Source: Manihot esculenta (Eukaryota; Streptophyta; Magnoliopsida; Malpighiales; Euphorbiaceae). From it: a DNA stretch of 64,000 nt. The DNA is taken from contig NC_035164.2 of the NCBI RefSeq assembly GCF_001659605.2, positions 18,756,000 to 18,819,999 on the forward strand, in the 5' to 3' direction. Shown here piece by piece: positions 25,676 through 36,487 of this stretch. Numbering within the stretch: position 1 is the stretch's first letter; each line of letters opens with the position of its first letter. The position numbers and the translations under genes were made by a program. The notes beneath the pieces were generated by a model. The model worked only from the letters and a program-made list of their open reading frames with translations, did not search any database and had not been told where the DNA came from.

Positions 25676-25988
25676 ATCCCTTTGTACATGGATCCTGTTT
25701 TATGTTTCTTGATGAGAAATGTGTTGAACCAAGGCTGACTTGTGATATGCTGACCCTATGAGAATGGGTTCTATGTTGTCAGACATAGTGCATGCAGGTC
25801 AAGCTTGGTAAGGGAAAGGAAAGTTTTTCAGTTTTTATGTTTATGTTTGATCATGTATGGGATTTATCAGGTACTCAGAGTTCAGGATAGGCTTGCTACG
25901 GGTCCCGGCGGCCTTAAGCCGATTTGGACCCTAGCGCCGGTAGCGGTTCGGGCCGTTACAGAGGGGTATCGGATTCCGGGCTGTTACA
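25676..25988 (+). repeat. Right LTR of element D, terminal segment
   Basis: It resumes after E; the first five bases are the duplicated ATCCC. It ends at CGTTACA (25960) plus a 28-bp tail to GGGCTGTTACA (25988), directly followed by AATAA. Confidence 0.9.
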
Positions 25989-25993
25989 AATAA

Positions 25994-26042
25994 CAACATG
26001 AAAAAATGGGACTAAATTTGATTTGATCAAATACCCCACACT
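25994..26042 (-). repeat. Start of the 3' LTR of J and its polypurine tract
   Basis: The first 36 bp of the J 3' LTR (minus strand TGATCAAATC...) end at 25994, where D inserted. The minus-strand tract AGTGTGGGGTATT at 26030-26042 is the likely polypurine tract. A purine-rich GTGTGGGG stretch before the 3' LTR is commonly seen in Athila-type elements. Confidence 0.8.
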
Positions 26043-28943
26043 TAGCCCTTTGCTTGTCCTTAAGCAAATAAACTTAGTCAAACAAGCTTTCTTTTCTACT
26101 TGATCCTTTATTTCCATTTAAGCTCTTACCCTAGACCCCTACTTTGAAGCATTACAGTGGAGAGTGTATGCACCAAGGTTACTTTCCTCTCTCATCGTTT
26201 CCCTTTACCTACCATGTTTAGTAATTGTTTTCCTCATTAGAGAGATTATACATGCACATATTCTTGTTTAGTTTAGACTTTTCCTAGCTCTTGGAGTGAT
26301 TTGCCTTTACTTGAAGCACTTTATTAATCTTTTTGCACTTTTATCCTTGCCTGAAAAAGTCACCAACCTTTTGACGCGAGGGTATATATTTGTGATATCC
26401 ACCCCTGGTTACTTAGTTGGTCACCTGTCTAAATGGCTACTAGCTCTGTTCATAGTCTTTGACCATTGGAACAATTTTTAATTTGTGGTTTTGAGGTCTT
26501 TGCCTTTGCTGAATTTTCTTTTTCTCAATGATTTGGGCAAATTGACTCGCGGTTGTCGAAGCCGGTCAAAAATAACCTTTCTGGTTATCAACAATTTACA
26601 ACTGCAGATAGTGGTGAAAGGATCGAATCCACAGAGAATTGAAGACTTACCTATTTTCCTTATCAAGACCAATAAAATAAACTGAAATAAAAATAAACTG
26701 CAAAAGAAGAAAACTGAAAACGAGATAAATTGAAATGAGATAAAACTGAAATGAGATAAAACTGAAAGAGAAATAAACGGAAAGCAAAATAAACTAAAAC
26801 GAGATAAAACTGAAACCAACTAAACTGTAAGTAAAATGGGGGGGTTTTGAGATTGATTTAATTAATCTAAAACTGAAAGCAATAAAAATAAGGCAAATAA
26901 TAAAAATAAAGAGAAATAAATAATAAGAAAGATCTAGTTGAAGAATTGGATCCACTTTAGTTGTTGGGATTGATCATTGACACTTAGTTTCCTTTGGGTT
27001 GATTCAATAGATTAGTTATGGAGATGGAAGACGCTTCTCACCACCATTATCTCTCCTTATGATTAAACCAATTAGGGAACGTCCTCTAATTAATTACTAA
27101 TTAACAAATTGCCAAGGAACGTCCTTGGGCCTTAGGCATCAAAACAATTGTCAATTGCATTAAGAAATAGAGAGATTCAATCCTAGCTACCCAAACGTAT
27201 GGAGATAACGCTAGATCATACAATTTCCTTGGGTTTTATCCCAAGTGTTCTTATGTAAGAATAATCTAAGCAATTACGGACTTAAATCATCCAAACTAAC
27301 ATATTATTACTTTGCAATCAAGAATCAACGTAGATCTAAACAACAAAGCAATATTGAAATCAAGCATGAAATTGCATAAATATTGAACAACCAAAAGTTA
27401 AACAATGTTTGATCAAGTCTCTCAATCCATAAAACAACCAAAGTATCACCTAATCTTCAACTAGAATAAAAGATTTCAGCCTCTCATGGCTGAAACAAAA
27501 CCAAAAATAAAAGAAAAGAAGAAAGGTAGAAGAAGAGATGTGAATTTCGTAGGTGTCTCCCAAGGGGAGCTTCAAGACCCTGTAGAGGCTTCCTATATGG
27601 CTTTTTATAGTTGAAAAGTGTTGCCCTAGGTCATACTTACTGCCCAAGAGGTATTTTCTGCCCAAGATGTGTCTGAAAAGGAAAGAATCGCGCTTTTCGG
27701 CTTCAGAAGGAAGGCTGCGCGAAAATGCACTGCGGAAGAAAGTTGGTGCGCGCGGTTTGGTCTCTGAAAGGGAAGGAGGCGCAGATTATGCTTCCTAAAT
27801 AAGTTTAGATGCTGATCTTACTTCCTAATTAGTGTAGAGGCTGCCCAAGATGCTGCCCATGTGCAACTTGCTGCCCAAGTTATTGCAGAAAAGGAAGGTG
27901 GCGCGCAGATGGCTTTCAGAAGAGGAAAGCGCGCAGATTGTTTCTGAATAGGAAGGATGCACGAATTTTGATCTTCAAAGGGGAAGATATGCTGTCCATA
28001 CATTCCTTTTTAGGTGGAGCCTCTTTTGAAATTTGAATGTTGAATGCAGAAGAGGAAGAGCATCTCTTTGAGATCTTGCTGCCTAAATAGGAAGATATGA
28101 CTGCTGTAGTGTGTGCACATCTTTGAACAAGGAAAGAAAGATCTGTGATTTGAATTTCAAATAATCTTCTGACTGAGCTTTCCTTGTTTGCTTTTGCTTC
28201 TGCACTTTCCTCATTTAGAAACTTTCCTTATTTGGAAACTTTCCTTTTTGGCACTTTCCATATTTGGCACTTTTTGGCAGTTTTAAGAGCATTTTCTCCA
28301 GATTGTCTCTTTACAACTAATATCTGCAAAACATAATTAAAACCACAAAATTAAGCAGAAAAGATGTAAATAAACATCAAGAACATAATGATAAAATGGA
28401 CTAAAATATGCTCTATCACAAATCAATACCAATTGCTAAAATAAGTCATATTTAGTTTTTCACACATCTTTATTATTCTCTCTAGTGAGTAATGTCATAT
28501 ATTTTTCACCATGGCAAGCTTAAAAATTCAATTCAAAAGGAAATTCTCAAAAATAAATACAACTCACTGCAATTGATTTAACTTAGGTTTAAAGAGTCAT
28601 CACATCAATGGGGTCATAGAAAGAAAGCTCATTCAACATAGCCTATGTGTTTGAGTAGAGCATACCAAAATAGAGAAAGAAAAACTGTGGCTACATATGT
28701 GTGAAGACTGTGGGTATGTGAAAGCAAAAATGAAAAAAATTTCACCTAATGTATGCTACTCAAAAATTAAAACTTAAATGGATATAAAAGAAATAAAAAA
28801 GAATGCATGAAGCATCAAAATTCAAAGATATGCACCCTCACACCTAAATCATGCATTGTCCTTAATGTATTGAAAATATTAAAGTTCAAAAGAAACTTAG
28901 TACTCCCCTGGTGTGGTTGTTTGCCCAGTTTGTTTGGGCAAAC
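26043..28943 (-). other. Non-coding 3' region of element J (hosts solo LTR K)
   Basis: 26043-26542 and 28424-28943 hold no recognisable gene on either strand. On the minus strand a stretch near 28850-28870 (TTAAGGACAATGCATGATTTAG) resembles the non-coding tail usual upstream of Athila-type 3' LTRs. A perfect inverted repeat GTTTGCCCA/TGGGCAAAC lies at 28919-28943, and element A inserted exactly at its end. Confidence 0.6.
26543..28418 (-). mobile_element. Solo LTR K, Athila-like, related to the LTR of J
   Basis: Its minus-strand 3' end (plus TGACTCGCGGTTGTCGAAG at 26543) aligns with the J LTR at 4896 and 57538. Its other end is CTCTATCA at 28418. CAAAT is duplicated at 26538-26542 and 28419-28423. 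It is 1876 bp, longer and clearly diverged from J, with a minus-strand TATA box near 27601-27610. No internal domain is attached, so it is a product of LTR-LTR recombination. Confidence 0.88.
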
Positions 28944-31141
28944 TGTAATACCCGGCTAGACTCCGGTATCGGAATTCCTACCGTCCGGTGGAATTTCAGA
29001 TGTCGGAGACCTCTAGAAGGGTAAAACCATATTTTCATGAAATGTTTTAATGTTTTTGATGATTTTAAGTAAAGAGGAAATGAGTTTTTGAATAAAAACA
29101 CCCTTGGAGGAAACTCAGGTTCGGCCGCCGAACATGCATGCACTTCGGGAGTGCTTTAGGCCCCCGAAGGCATAAGTGAGGAAAGTCCAGGTTCGGCCGC
29201 CGAACCTCAAGTTCGGCCGCCGAACATGGCATGCATGCGGAGGCACTTTCGGCCCCCGAACGTGGCCTGGCCAGCCACTATAAAAGGGTCCCTTAGCCGA
29301 AAACGGGCGAGTTTTTCCCCATTTTCGGCCAAGGTGAGTCCTTCCGCCATTCCTCACCATCCTTGAGTTCTTCCCTTCAAATCTTTCAAGTTTTTCACAA
29401 GCTTTTGCTTTGTTTTGAAGATTTTCGAGTTTAAAGCAAGTTTTGGAGCTTTGAGGTTCAAGAACTCAAAACCTCCCACCTTCGAGTTTAGGACGTCTCT
29501 CTCTCGATCTTCAAGAGGTAAGAGCCGATCTTAAGCTCATTTCATGTTTAAAGAAAGTTTTATGCAAGATCTATGGGGTAGGATGCATGTTTAGCTCATA
29601 GTTAGGTTTTTGAGTTAATGTTATGTTTTGAGCTTGTATGATGGATTTGAGTTGTTGTTGTGTGATGTAGTTGGGGTTTAAGTTAGTTTGAAGCCCCTAG
29701 GAGCCAATGTATGTATTTTTGCATGATTTGGATGAGTTATATGCATGTTGAGGGATTTGGGAGGCAAATGTGCATAAAGGAGCCAAGTTTCTGCCCTTTG
29801 GCAGAAACCAGGTTCGGCAGCCGAAGGAACTTTCGGCCGCCGAACATGGCTGGGGAGGTAGGCCTTTCGGCTGCCGAAGTTGCCCCAGAAAAGAGACTTT
29901 CGTCTCTGTCTGGGACTTTCGGCAGCCGAAGGTGCCGCCGAACCTGCCCTGTTCTGCCTTCCTTTGTATGTTTTTGCATGATCGTTTGAGGTGTTTTAGG
30001 GGGTTTTTGGGGGATGTTTTTAGAGTTATGTTCTAGTTGTTTGGTCCCTCATTTGAGTCCACCTGTGTAGGTTCGGACCCGAGGAACCGAGGACCCCAGC
30101 AGTGAGTTCAGCTGCTTCTGAGTCGGTAGAGCTTCAGCCAGAGGTGAGTGGAATGTCTTTTATGCTTTAAATAAATAAATCAGTTTTAGCATGATTCACG
30201 CATCATGAATGCCATGAGATATAATAGGATGCTTGCATTAGAATCACGAATATGTTGCATTGCATATTATGTTTGATGATGTGGATGAATGTTGAATGAT
30301 CCTTTAGTCCCCATATGTTATGATGATGATGATACGGCACGGAAGACCAGTGAGGCCCATTCTATGCCCCTGGCACAGTTGGTCCATGTTATGTTATGTT
30401 ATGTAAGAGAAAGACCAGTGAGGCCCATTCTACGCTCCTGGCACAGTTGGTCCATGTTATGTTATGTTATGTAAGAGAAAGACCAGTGAGGCCCATTCTA
30501 CGCCCCTGGCACAGTTGGACCATGTAGGGGGCTATTGGTGACAAATTCATCCTTGATGTGATTTGCTGTGATGTGATGCATTTCATGTTATCATATGTTT
30601 TAAATGCTTTACTATTCTGCTCACTGGGCTCTAGTAGCTCACCCCTCTCCCAAATTCCCCAGGTTTGCAAGTACGGGTTAGACAGAGAAGTCAAGAAGAG
30701 TCATGAAGTCATATGTATGTAATAGTTAGAATGTGGACATGACGGATTGTATAATGATGTTTGGATATGTAATGTAATGATATTGAGGTTAGAAGTGTGC
30801 TTGACCATAGTTTAATGTAATCCCTTTGAAACATGATGTTAATATTATTGATGTCCATGTTTAGCCAACTCAACTCTTGTTATGCCACCCATTGGGGGCT
30901 TTGATGAGATCCCACAGAGGGGTCAAGTTTATGATTATGTATATGTTCAGTGCATGCACAGGTTGAGTTTGGCGTATGATAGAATGTATGAAAGAAAAGT
31001 TTTAGTTTTTATGTATGTTCTTGATCATGTATGGGATTAAACAGGTTTCCAGGATGTATGTTTGGCTTGCTACGGGTCCCGGCGGCCTTAAGTCGACCCG
31101 GATCCTAGCGCCGGTAGCGGTCCGATTTTCGGGTCGTTACA
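28944..31141 (+). repeat. 5' LTR of element A
   Basis: TGTAATACCCGGC to GGTCGTTACA. TATAAAA at 29279-29285 is flanked by palindromes (29120-29270 and 29812-29945). A donor-like site CAAGAG/GTAAGAG has its GT at 29518-29519. Three tandem units (AGACCAGTGAGGCCCATTC..CCTGGCAC) lie at 30340-30515. It lacks a 24-bp palindrome segment and a unit of about 55 bp present in the 3' LTR. Confidence 0.95.
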
Positions 31142-31144
31142 GAA

Positions 31145-31156
31145 TGGTATCAGAGC
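31145..31156 (+). promoter_or_regulatory. Primer-binding site of element A (tRNA-iMet type)
   Basis: TGGTATCAGAGC, three bases after the LTR end. The complement of the 3' end of initiator tRNA-Met, the standard primer for this class of element. Confidence 0.95.
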
Positions 31157-31393
31157 CCTAGGGTCATATGGTCGGACCTAGAGTGTCGGGCTCATAGAGG
31201 TTATAGAAGGTCAAGCACAATAGGAAGATGATGTCCACTAGGATAGAATGTGGAGTCCTGTCTTGCATGATGATGTGAAATGCCATGATTATATGCATGT
31301 GCATTAATGATATGTGATGAGGGTTCATGTGTGCCCACATGAACCATATAATGCTAATGTTGGCTTGTTATGTGCTGCTTTTCAGAAAACAGG

Positions 31394-34300
31394 ATGAGAG
31401 GAACTCGTCGATCTGCACGATTGACTGGAGTGCCACCTGAGGATGAGGGCATGAGTGCCCGTCCTCCTACATTGCCTAGGGCAATGTCCAGCAGGTCCAA
31501 CAGGGACAGAACAGTAAGAGACCCTAGAAGGTCTTTGGATCTGGGTAGAAGCAGATCAGTCAGAGGAACAGTTCAGGGAGGAGCGTCAGAGGACATGGGG
31601 GATGATATGGATGTAGAGCAGAGGAGGGATGGCAATTTGGGAGTCAGTATGTCAGAAGAAGGAATGGGAGAATCCCAAGGAGGCACTCAGGCCTCAGGAT
31701 TTGTTCAGCCACCCCACTACCCACACTTCTCACAAAATCCCGGGTATTCGATGGGAGGTACATCGGATTATCCTAGCTTCACCCCTTATCCCACACAGAT
31801 GCCATACCCACCCTACTACCCACCATATTCACAGTACCCAATGTATCCACCTCCACCTTACTATCCAAACCCAGCAAACCCTACCCCAAGGGATGCTGCA
31901 CCTCCTCCTCCTCCAGCAGAACCAGCAGCCCCAGTTACCCAACCTCCTAGACCTAGCTCAGCCAGTGGGAGCAAGGTCAAGATGACCGACTACATGAAGT
32001 TGGGTGCTCCCCAGTATGAAAAAGGGGATGACCCGTTTGTGTATCTGGAGAGGGTCAAGGTGATCATAGATGAGATTGGGGCTGATGATAGTAGAGCCAT
32101 TCAGATGGCTGGGTTCACGCTTAAGTGCAAGAAGGCACGAGAGTGGTTCAAGAATTATGTGAACCCGAGAGTGGACAGCATGTCTTGGGAAGAGTTTGCA
32201 AACGAGTTTGCAGGATGGGCTTTCCCAGATAGTTCAAGGGAGCTGAAGATGATAGAGTTTGAGCAGTTGAGGCAGACGGATGAGATGGGTGTAGAGGAGT
32301 TCACAGACAGATTTTTGGAGCTGTTGCCTTTTGCAGGGTAAAGCCTTGACTCAGACCAGAAAAGGTCAAGGAGGTATATCATGAAACTCCACTCCAGATA
32401 TTCCTCCTTGATCCAGTCAGCAGATAGGGAGAGCTTCCATGCCATAGTGGATATGGCCCAGAAAATGGAGGCCAGTGCCATCGTTCAGGGGACAGTTAAA
32501 CAGTTAGTGGCACAGCCTTCTGGTTCTAAGACCCCAGGCTCTTCTTCTTTTAGTGCAGCAGCTTCAGGCAGCAAGAGGTGGAGCAGTACCACCAAGAAGT
32601 CGAAGAAGAACAAGTTTTGGAACAAGGTCAAGTCTAGTCTGGGACTAGGGAGTGGCTCAAGCTCTGGCGGGGATAATGCAGTTTGTGCTAAGTGTGGTAG
32701 GCTACACAGGGGAGTTTGTCGGGCTGGGACAGCAGCCTGCTTCAGATGCGGTCAAGAGGGACACATGGCTCGGGAGTGTCCTAGGGCAGCTTTTGGAGCA
32801 CAGTCTCAACAGACAGCTTCTGGCAGTGTGGCTCAGCCAGCAGCTCCAGCCATGACTCAGGCCAGTGGCAGAGGCAGAGGGAGAGGGGCAGCCTCTTCTT
32901 CAGCTGGTTTCAGAGGTGAAGGTCCATCAGCTCCAGCACGGATCTTCACGATGACTCAGCAGAAGGCAGATGCATCTAACACTGTGGTGGCAGGTAATTT
33001 AGTCATTGGTTGTTCAGATGTGTATGCCTTGATGGACCCTGGTGCATCTCATTCTTTTATTGCTCCGAGAGCCGTCCAGAGGTTGGGGTTGATGATCTCT
33101 GAGTTAGAGTGTCCTCTCTGGGTCAGTGGACCCAAGTGTGATCCATCAGTGGCAGAGTCGGTCTGCCAATGTAGTCATGTGTTTGTTGAGGGAAGATGCT
33201 TGTCCGCCGACCTGGTGGTTCTAGATTTGACAGATTTTGACATCATTCTAGGGATGGACTGGCTATCTACCCATGGTGCTACCTTGGACTGCAGGGACAA
33301 GGTAGTCAGGTTCAGAGTTCAGGATGGGTCAGAGGTTGTCTTCAGGGGAGACAGGAGGGGTACACCTAGAGGTCTGATATCAGCTCTTCAGGCTCGTAGG
33401 TTGCTTAGGAAGGGATGTCAGGGGTATTTGGCTCATGTGAGAGAGTTTAGCAGTCAGGTTAGAGAGCCCGCCTCGGTGCCAGTGGTTGGAGAGTTTCTAG
33501 ACGTCTTCCCAGATGAGCTGCCAGGTTTACCACCTGCTAGGGAGATAGAGTTCGAGATAGAATTGATGCCTGGAAGCCGACCGATCTCTATCCCTCCCTA
33601 CAGGATGGCTCCAGCCGAGTTGAAAGAATTGAAGGAACAGTTGCAAGAGTTGGTAGAAAAGGGCTTCATCCGACCGAGCACCTCACCTTGGGGTGCACCA
33701 GTCTTGTTTGTGAGAAAGAAGGATGGATCCCTTAGGCTTTGTATCGACTACAGGCAGTTGAACAAAGTCACTACCAAGAATAAGTACCCTTTGCCAAGGA
33801 TCGACGATCTATTTGACCAGCTAGCCGGAGCAGGTTGTTTCTCCAAAATAGAGCTAAGATCTGGGTACCATCAGCTGAGGATCAGAGATGAGGATGTGCC
33901 AAAGACAGCTTTCAGGACCAGATATGGGCATTTTGAGTTCCTTGTAATGCCGTTCGGGTTAACTAACGCCCCTGCAGCATTCATGGATCTCATGAACAGA
34001 GTGTTTAGTCAGTACCTGGATCACTTTGTTATTGTCTTCATAGATGATATCTTAGTGTATTCCAGGAATGCAGAGGAGCATGCCCATCATCTGCGGTTGG
34101 TCTTGCAGACCTTGAGGGAACATGGCTTGTATGCCAAGTTCTCTAAATGTGAGTTCTGGCTGAGGAGCATTTCGTTCTTGGGGCATGTAGTGTCAGAGAA
34201 TGGGATAGAGGTAGATCCCAAGGAGACAGAAACTGTGGCTAACTGGCCTAGACCCACTTCAGTGACGGAGATCAGGAGTTTCTTGGGTTTGGCAGGTTAC

Positions 34301-36379
34301 TACAGGAGGTTCGTTCAGGACTTCTCAAAAATAGCAGCTCCTCTGACCAGACTAACCAGGAAGAATCAGAAGTTTCTGTGGACCGACCAGTGCGAAGAGA
34401 GTTTTGAAGAGCTTAAGAAGAGGTTGACTGCAGCACCAGTTTTAGCTCTGCCATCTAGTGATGAGGACTTTACAGTCTTTTGTGATGCGTCCCGTGTGGG
34501 ACTGGGTTGTGTACTGATGCAGAATGAGAGGGTGATTGCTTATGCTTCTAGGCAACTGAAGAAGCATGAGTTGAATTACCCCACACATGACCTTGAGATG
34601 GCAGCAGTAATCTTTGCGCTCAAGATGTGGAGGCACTACTTCTATGGGGTAAAATGTGAGATCTTCACAGATCATAAAAGCCTGCAGTACATCCTGAGTC
34701 AAAGAGATTTGAACTTGAGACAGAGGAGATGGGTAGAGCTGCTGAGTGACTACGATTGCAAGATTCAGTATCATCCGGGTAAGGCGAATGTCGTGGCAGA
34801 TGCCCTAAGCCGGAAGTCACTAGGCAGTCTATCCCACATCACGGCAGAGAGGAGACCAGTGGTGAAGGAGTTTTACAAGCTCATTGATGAAGGTCTACAG
34901 TTGGAGTTGTCTAGTACAGGTGCCTTGGTTGCTCAGATGAAGGTGACTCCCGTGTTTCTGGAGCAGGTGGCTCAGAAACAGCATGAGGACCCAGAGTTAG
35001 TGAAGATTGCCAGGACTGTTCAGTCAGGCAAGGACAGTGAGTTCAGATTTGACAGTAAGGGGATCCTCCGCTATGGGAGTCGACTGTGTGTACCAGATGA
35101 CATAGGGCTAAAAGGAGACATTATGAGAGAGGCTCATAATGCAAGATACAGCGTTCACCCCGGAGCCACCAAGATGTATCAAGATTTGAAGAAGGTTTAT
35201 TGGTGGCCAGCGATGAAGAAAGAAGTGGCACAGTTTGTGTCCGCCTGCGAAGTATGTCAGAGGGTGAAGCTGGAACACCAGAAGCCGGCTGGAATGCTTA
35301 ACCCGCTACCTATTCCAGAGTGGAAATGGGAGAATATAGCTATGGACTTCGTAGTGGGGTTACCGGTGGCGTCCAACAGAGTGGACTCCATATGGGTGAT
35401 TGTGGACAGACTCACCAAATCTGCTCACTTCATTCCTATCAGGAGTGGCTACTCTGTGGACAAGTTGGCGCAGGTATATATGGATGAGATCGTCAGGGTG
35501 CATGGGGTTCCGATTTCGATAGTGTCTGATAGAGGGCCCCAGTTCACCTCCAGGTTTTGGCGGAGTCTGCAGAACGCCATGGGTACTAGGTTGGATTTCA
35601 GTACCGCCTTCCACCCCCAGACTGATGGACAGTCAGAAAGGACCATCCAGACTATCGAGGATATGCTCAGAATGTGTGTGCTGGACTTTGGCGGTTCTTG
35701 GAGGCAACATCTACCTTTGGTGGAGTTTGCCTACAATAACAGCCATCATGCTAGCATCGGGATGGCTCCATATGAAGCTTTATATGGGAGGAAGTGCAGG
35801 TCACCTGTTTGCTAGGAGGAAGTTGGAGAAAAGGCCTTGGCAGGGCCTGAGCTAGTAGAGATCACCAGCAGGGTGGTACCCATAATCAGAGAGAGAATCA
35901 AGACTGCTGCAAGCAGACAGAAGAGTTATGCAGACATCCGCAGAAGACAGGTAGAGTTCCAGGAGGGGGATCTGGTATTGCTCAAGGTGTCTCCAATGAA
36001 AGGAGTGGTTCGCTTTGGAAAGAAAGGTAAACTAGCCCCACGATACATTGGACCCTTTGAAATCTTGCAGAAGATTGGGAATGTGTCGTACAAGCTAGAT
36101 TTGCCTGCTTCAATGGCAAGAATCCATCCGGTTTTCCATGTTTCAATGTTGAGGAAATTTGTGTCAGATCCGGGCAAGGTTCTTAGTGAGCCTGATGTGG
36201 AGATCCAAGAGGATCTCACCTATGTTGAGCAGCCAGTGAAGATCATAGACACCCAGATCAGAAAGCCAAGAAACAAGGAAATCCCGATGGTGAAAGTCCT
36301 ATGGAACCACCACAATTTGGAAGAATGCACTTGGGAGACACGGGAGTCCATGCTCCAGCAATACCCTTATCTTTTCTAA
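31394..36379 (+). pseudogene. gag-pol of element A (two nonsense codons)
   Basis: One frame of 1662 codons from the ATG at 31394 ([10 protein letters not shown]), preceded by a strong 3' splice-site-like CTGCTTTTCAG. Order: Pro/Tyr-rich N terminus (YPPYSQYPMYPP), gag core, zinc knuckle [14 protein letters not shown], protease DPGASHS, RT with FIDDILVYS, RNase H, integrase (HHCC, D, D, E with about 35 residues between the last two), a GPF-type module and a chromodomain ending YPYLF. A stop at 32339 replaces a Gln codon of gag (CAA to TAA). A stop at 35813 replaces a Trp codon in integrase (TGG to TAG). The RT motif A reads [10 protein letters not shown], where B and C have [10 protein letters not shown], so a catalytic Asp is Glu. 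Otherwise preserved. Probably inactive on its own. Confidence 0.95.
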
Positions 36380-36450
36380 GGTTAGTTCTTTGTGAGTTCT
36401 ATGTGTTTTGTATGTATGTTATGTGTATGCCATGCTATTTGCTAGTTGAG

Positions 36451-36487
36451 GAACATTCGGGGACGAATGTTCTTAAGGGGGGGAGAA
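36451..36487 (+). promoter_or_regulatory. Stem-loop and polypurine tract of element A
   Basis: GAACATTCG (36451-36459), loop GGGA, CGAATGTTC (36464-36472), then the purine tract AAGGGGGGGAGAA (36475-36487) touching the 3' LTR. The tract primes plus-strand synthesis in LTR elements. The stem-loop has no assigned role that I know of. Confidence 0.88.

Larger units (their letters stand above)
6416..25988 (+). mobile_element. Element D: internally deleted gypsy chromovirus, host of C, E and F
   Basis: It starts TGTAATACCCGGC at 6416 and ends GGGCTGTTACA at 25988, with AATAA duplicated at 6411-6415 and 25989-25993. Without the nested elements, D is a left LTR (6416-8566), about 800 bp of ruined gag/protease sequence (8567-9365) and a right LTR lacking its first part (9366-10278, 20214-20818, 25681-25988). 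Two deletions are evident. One removed the left LTR tail, PBS and leader. The other fused early protease codons to a point just after the TATA region of the right LTR. Confidence 0.88.

Noticed and set aside
25805..25993. Open frame of 62 residues over the D LTR end (similar one at 38718-38990)
   Set aside because: Crosses an LTR terminus and flanking sequence; no homology to a protein family that I can see.
31145..31156. tRNA-like sequence TGGTATCAGAGC (also 48702, 17906)
   Set aside because: A primer-binding site only 12 bases long next to an LTR; there is no cloverleaf around it.
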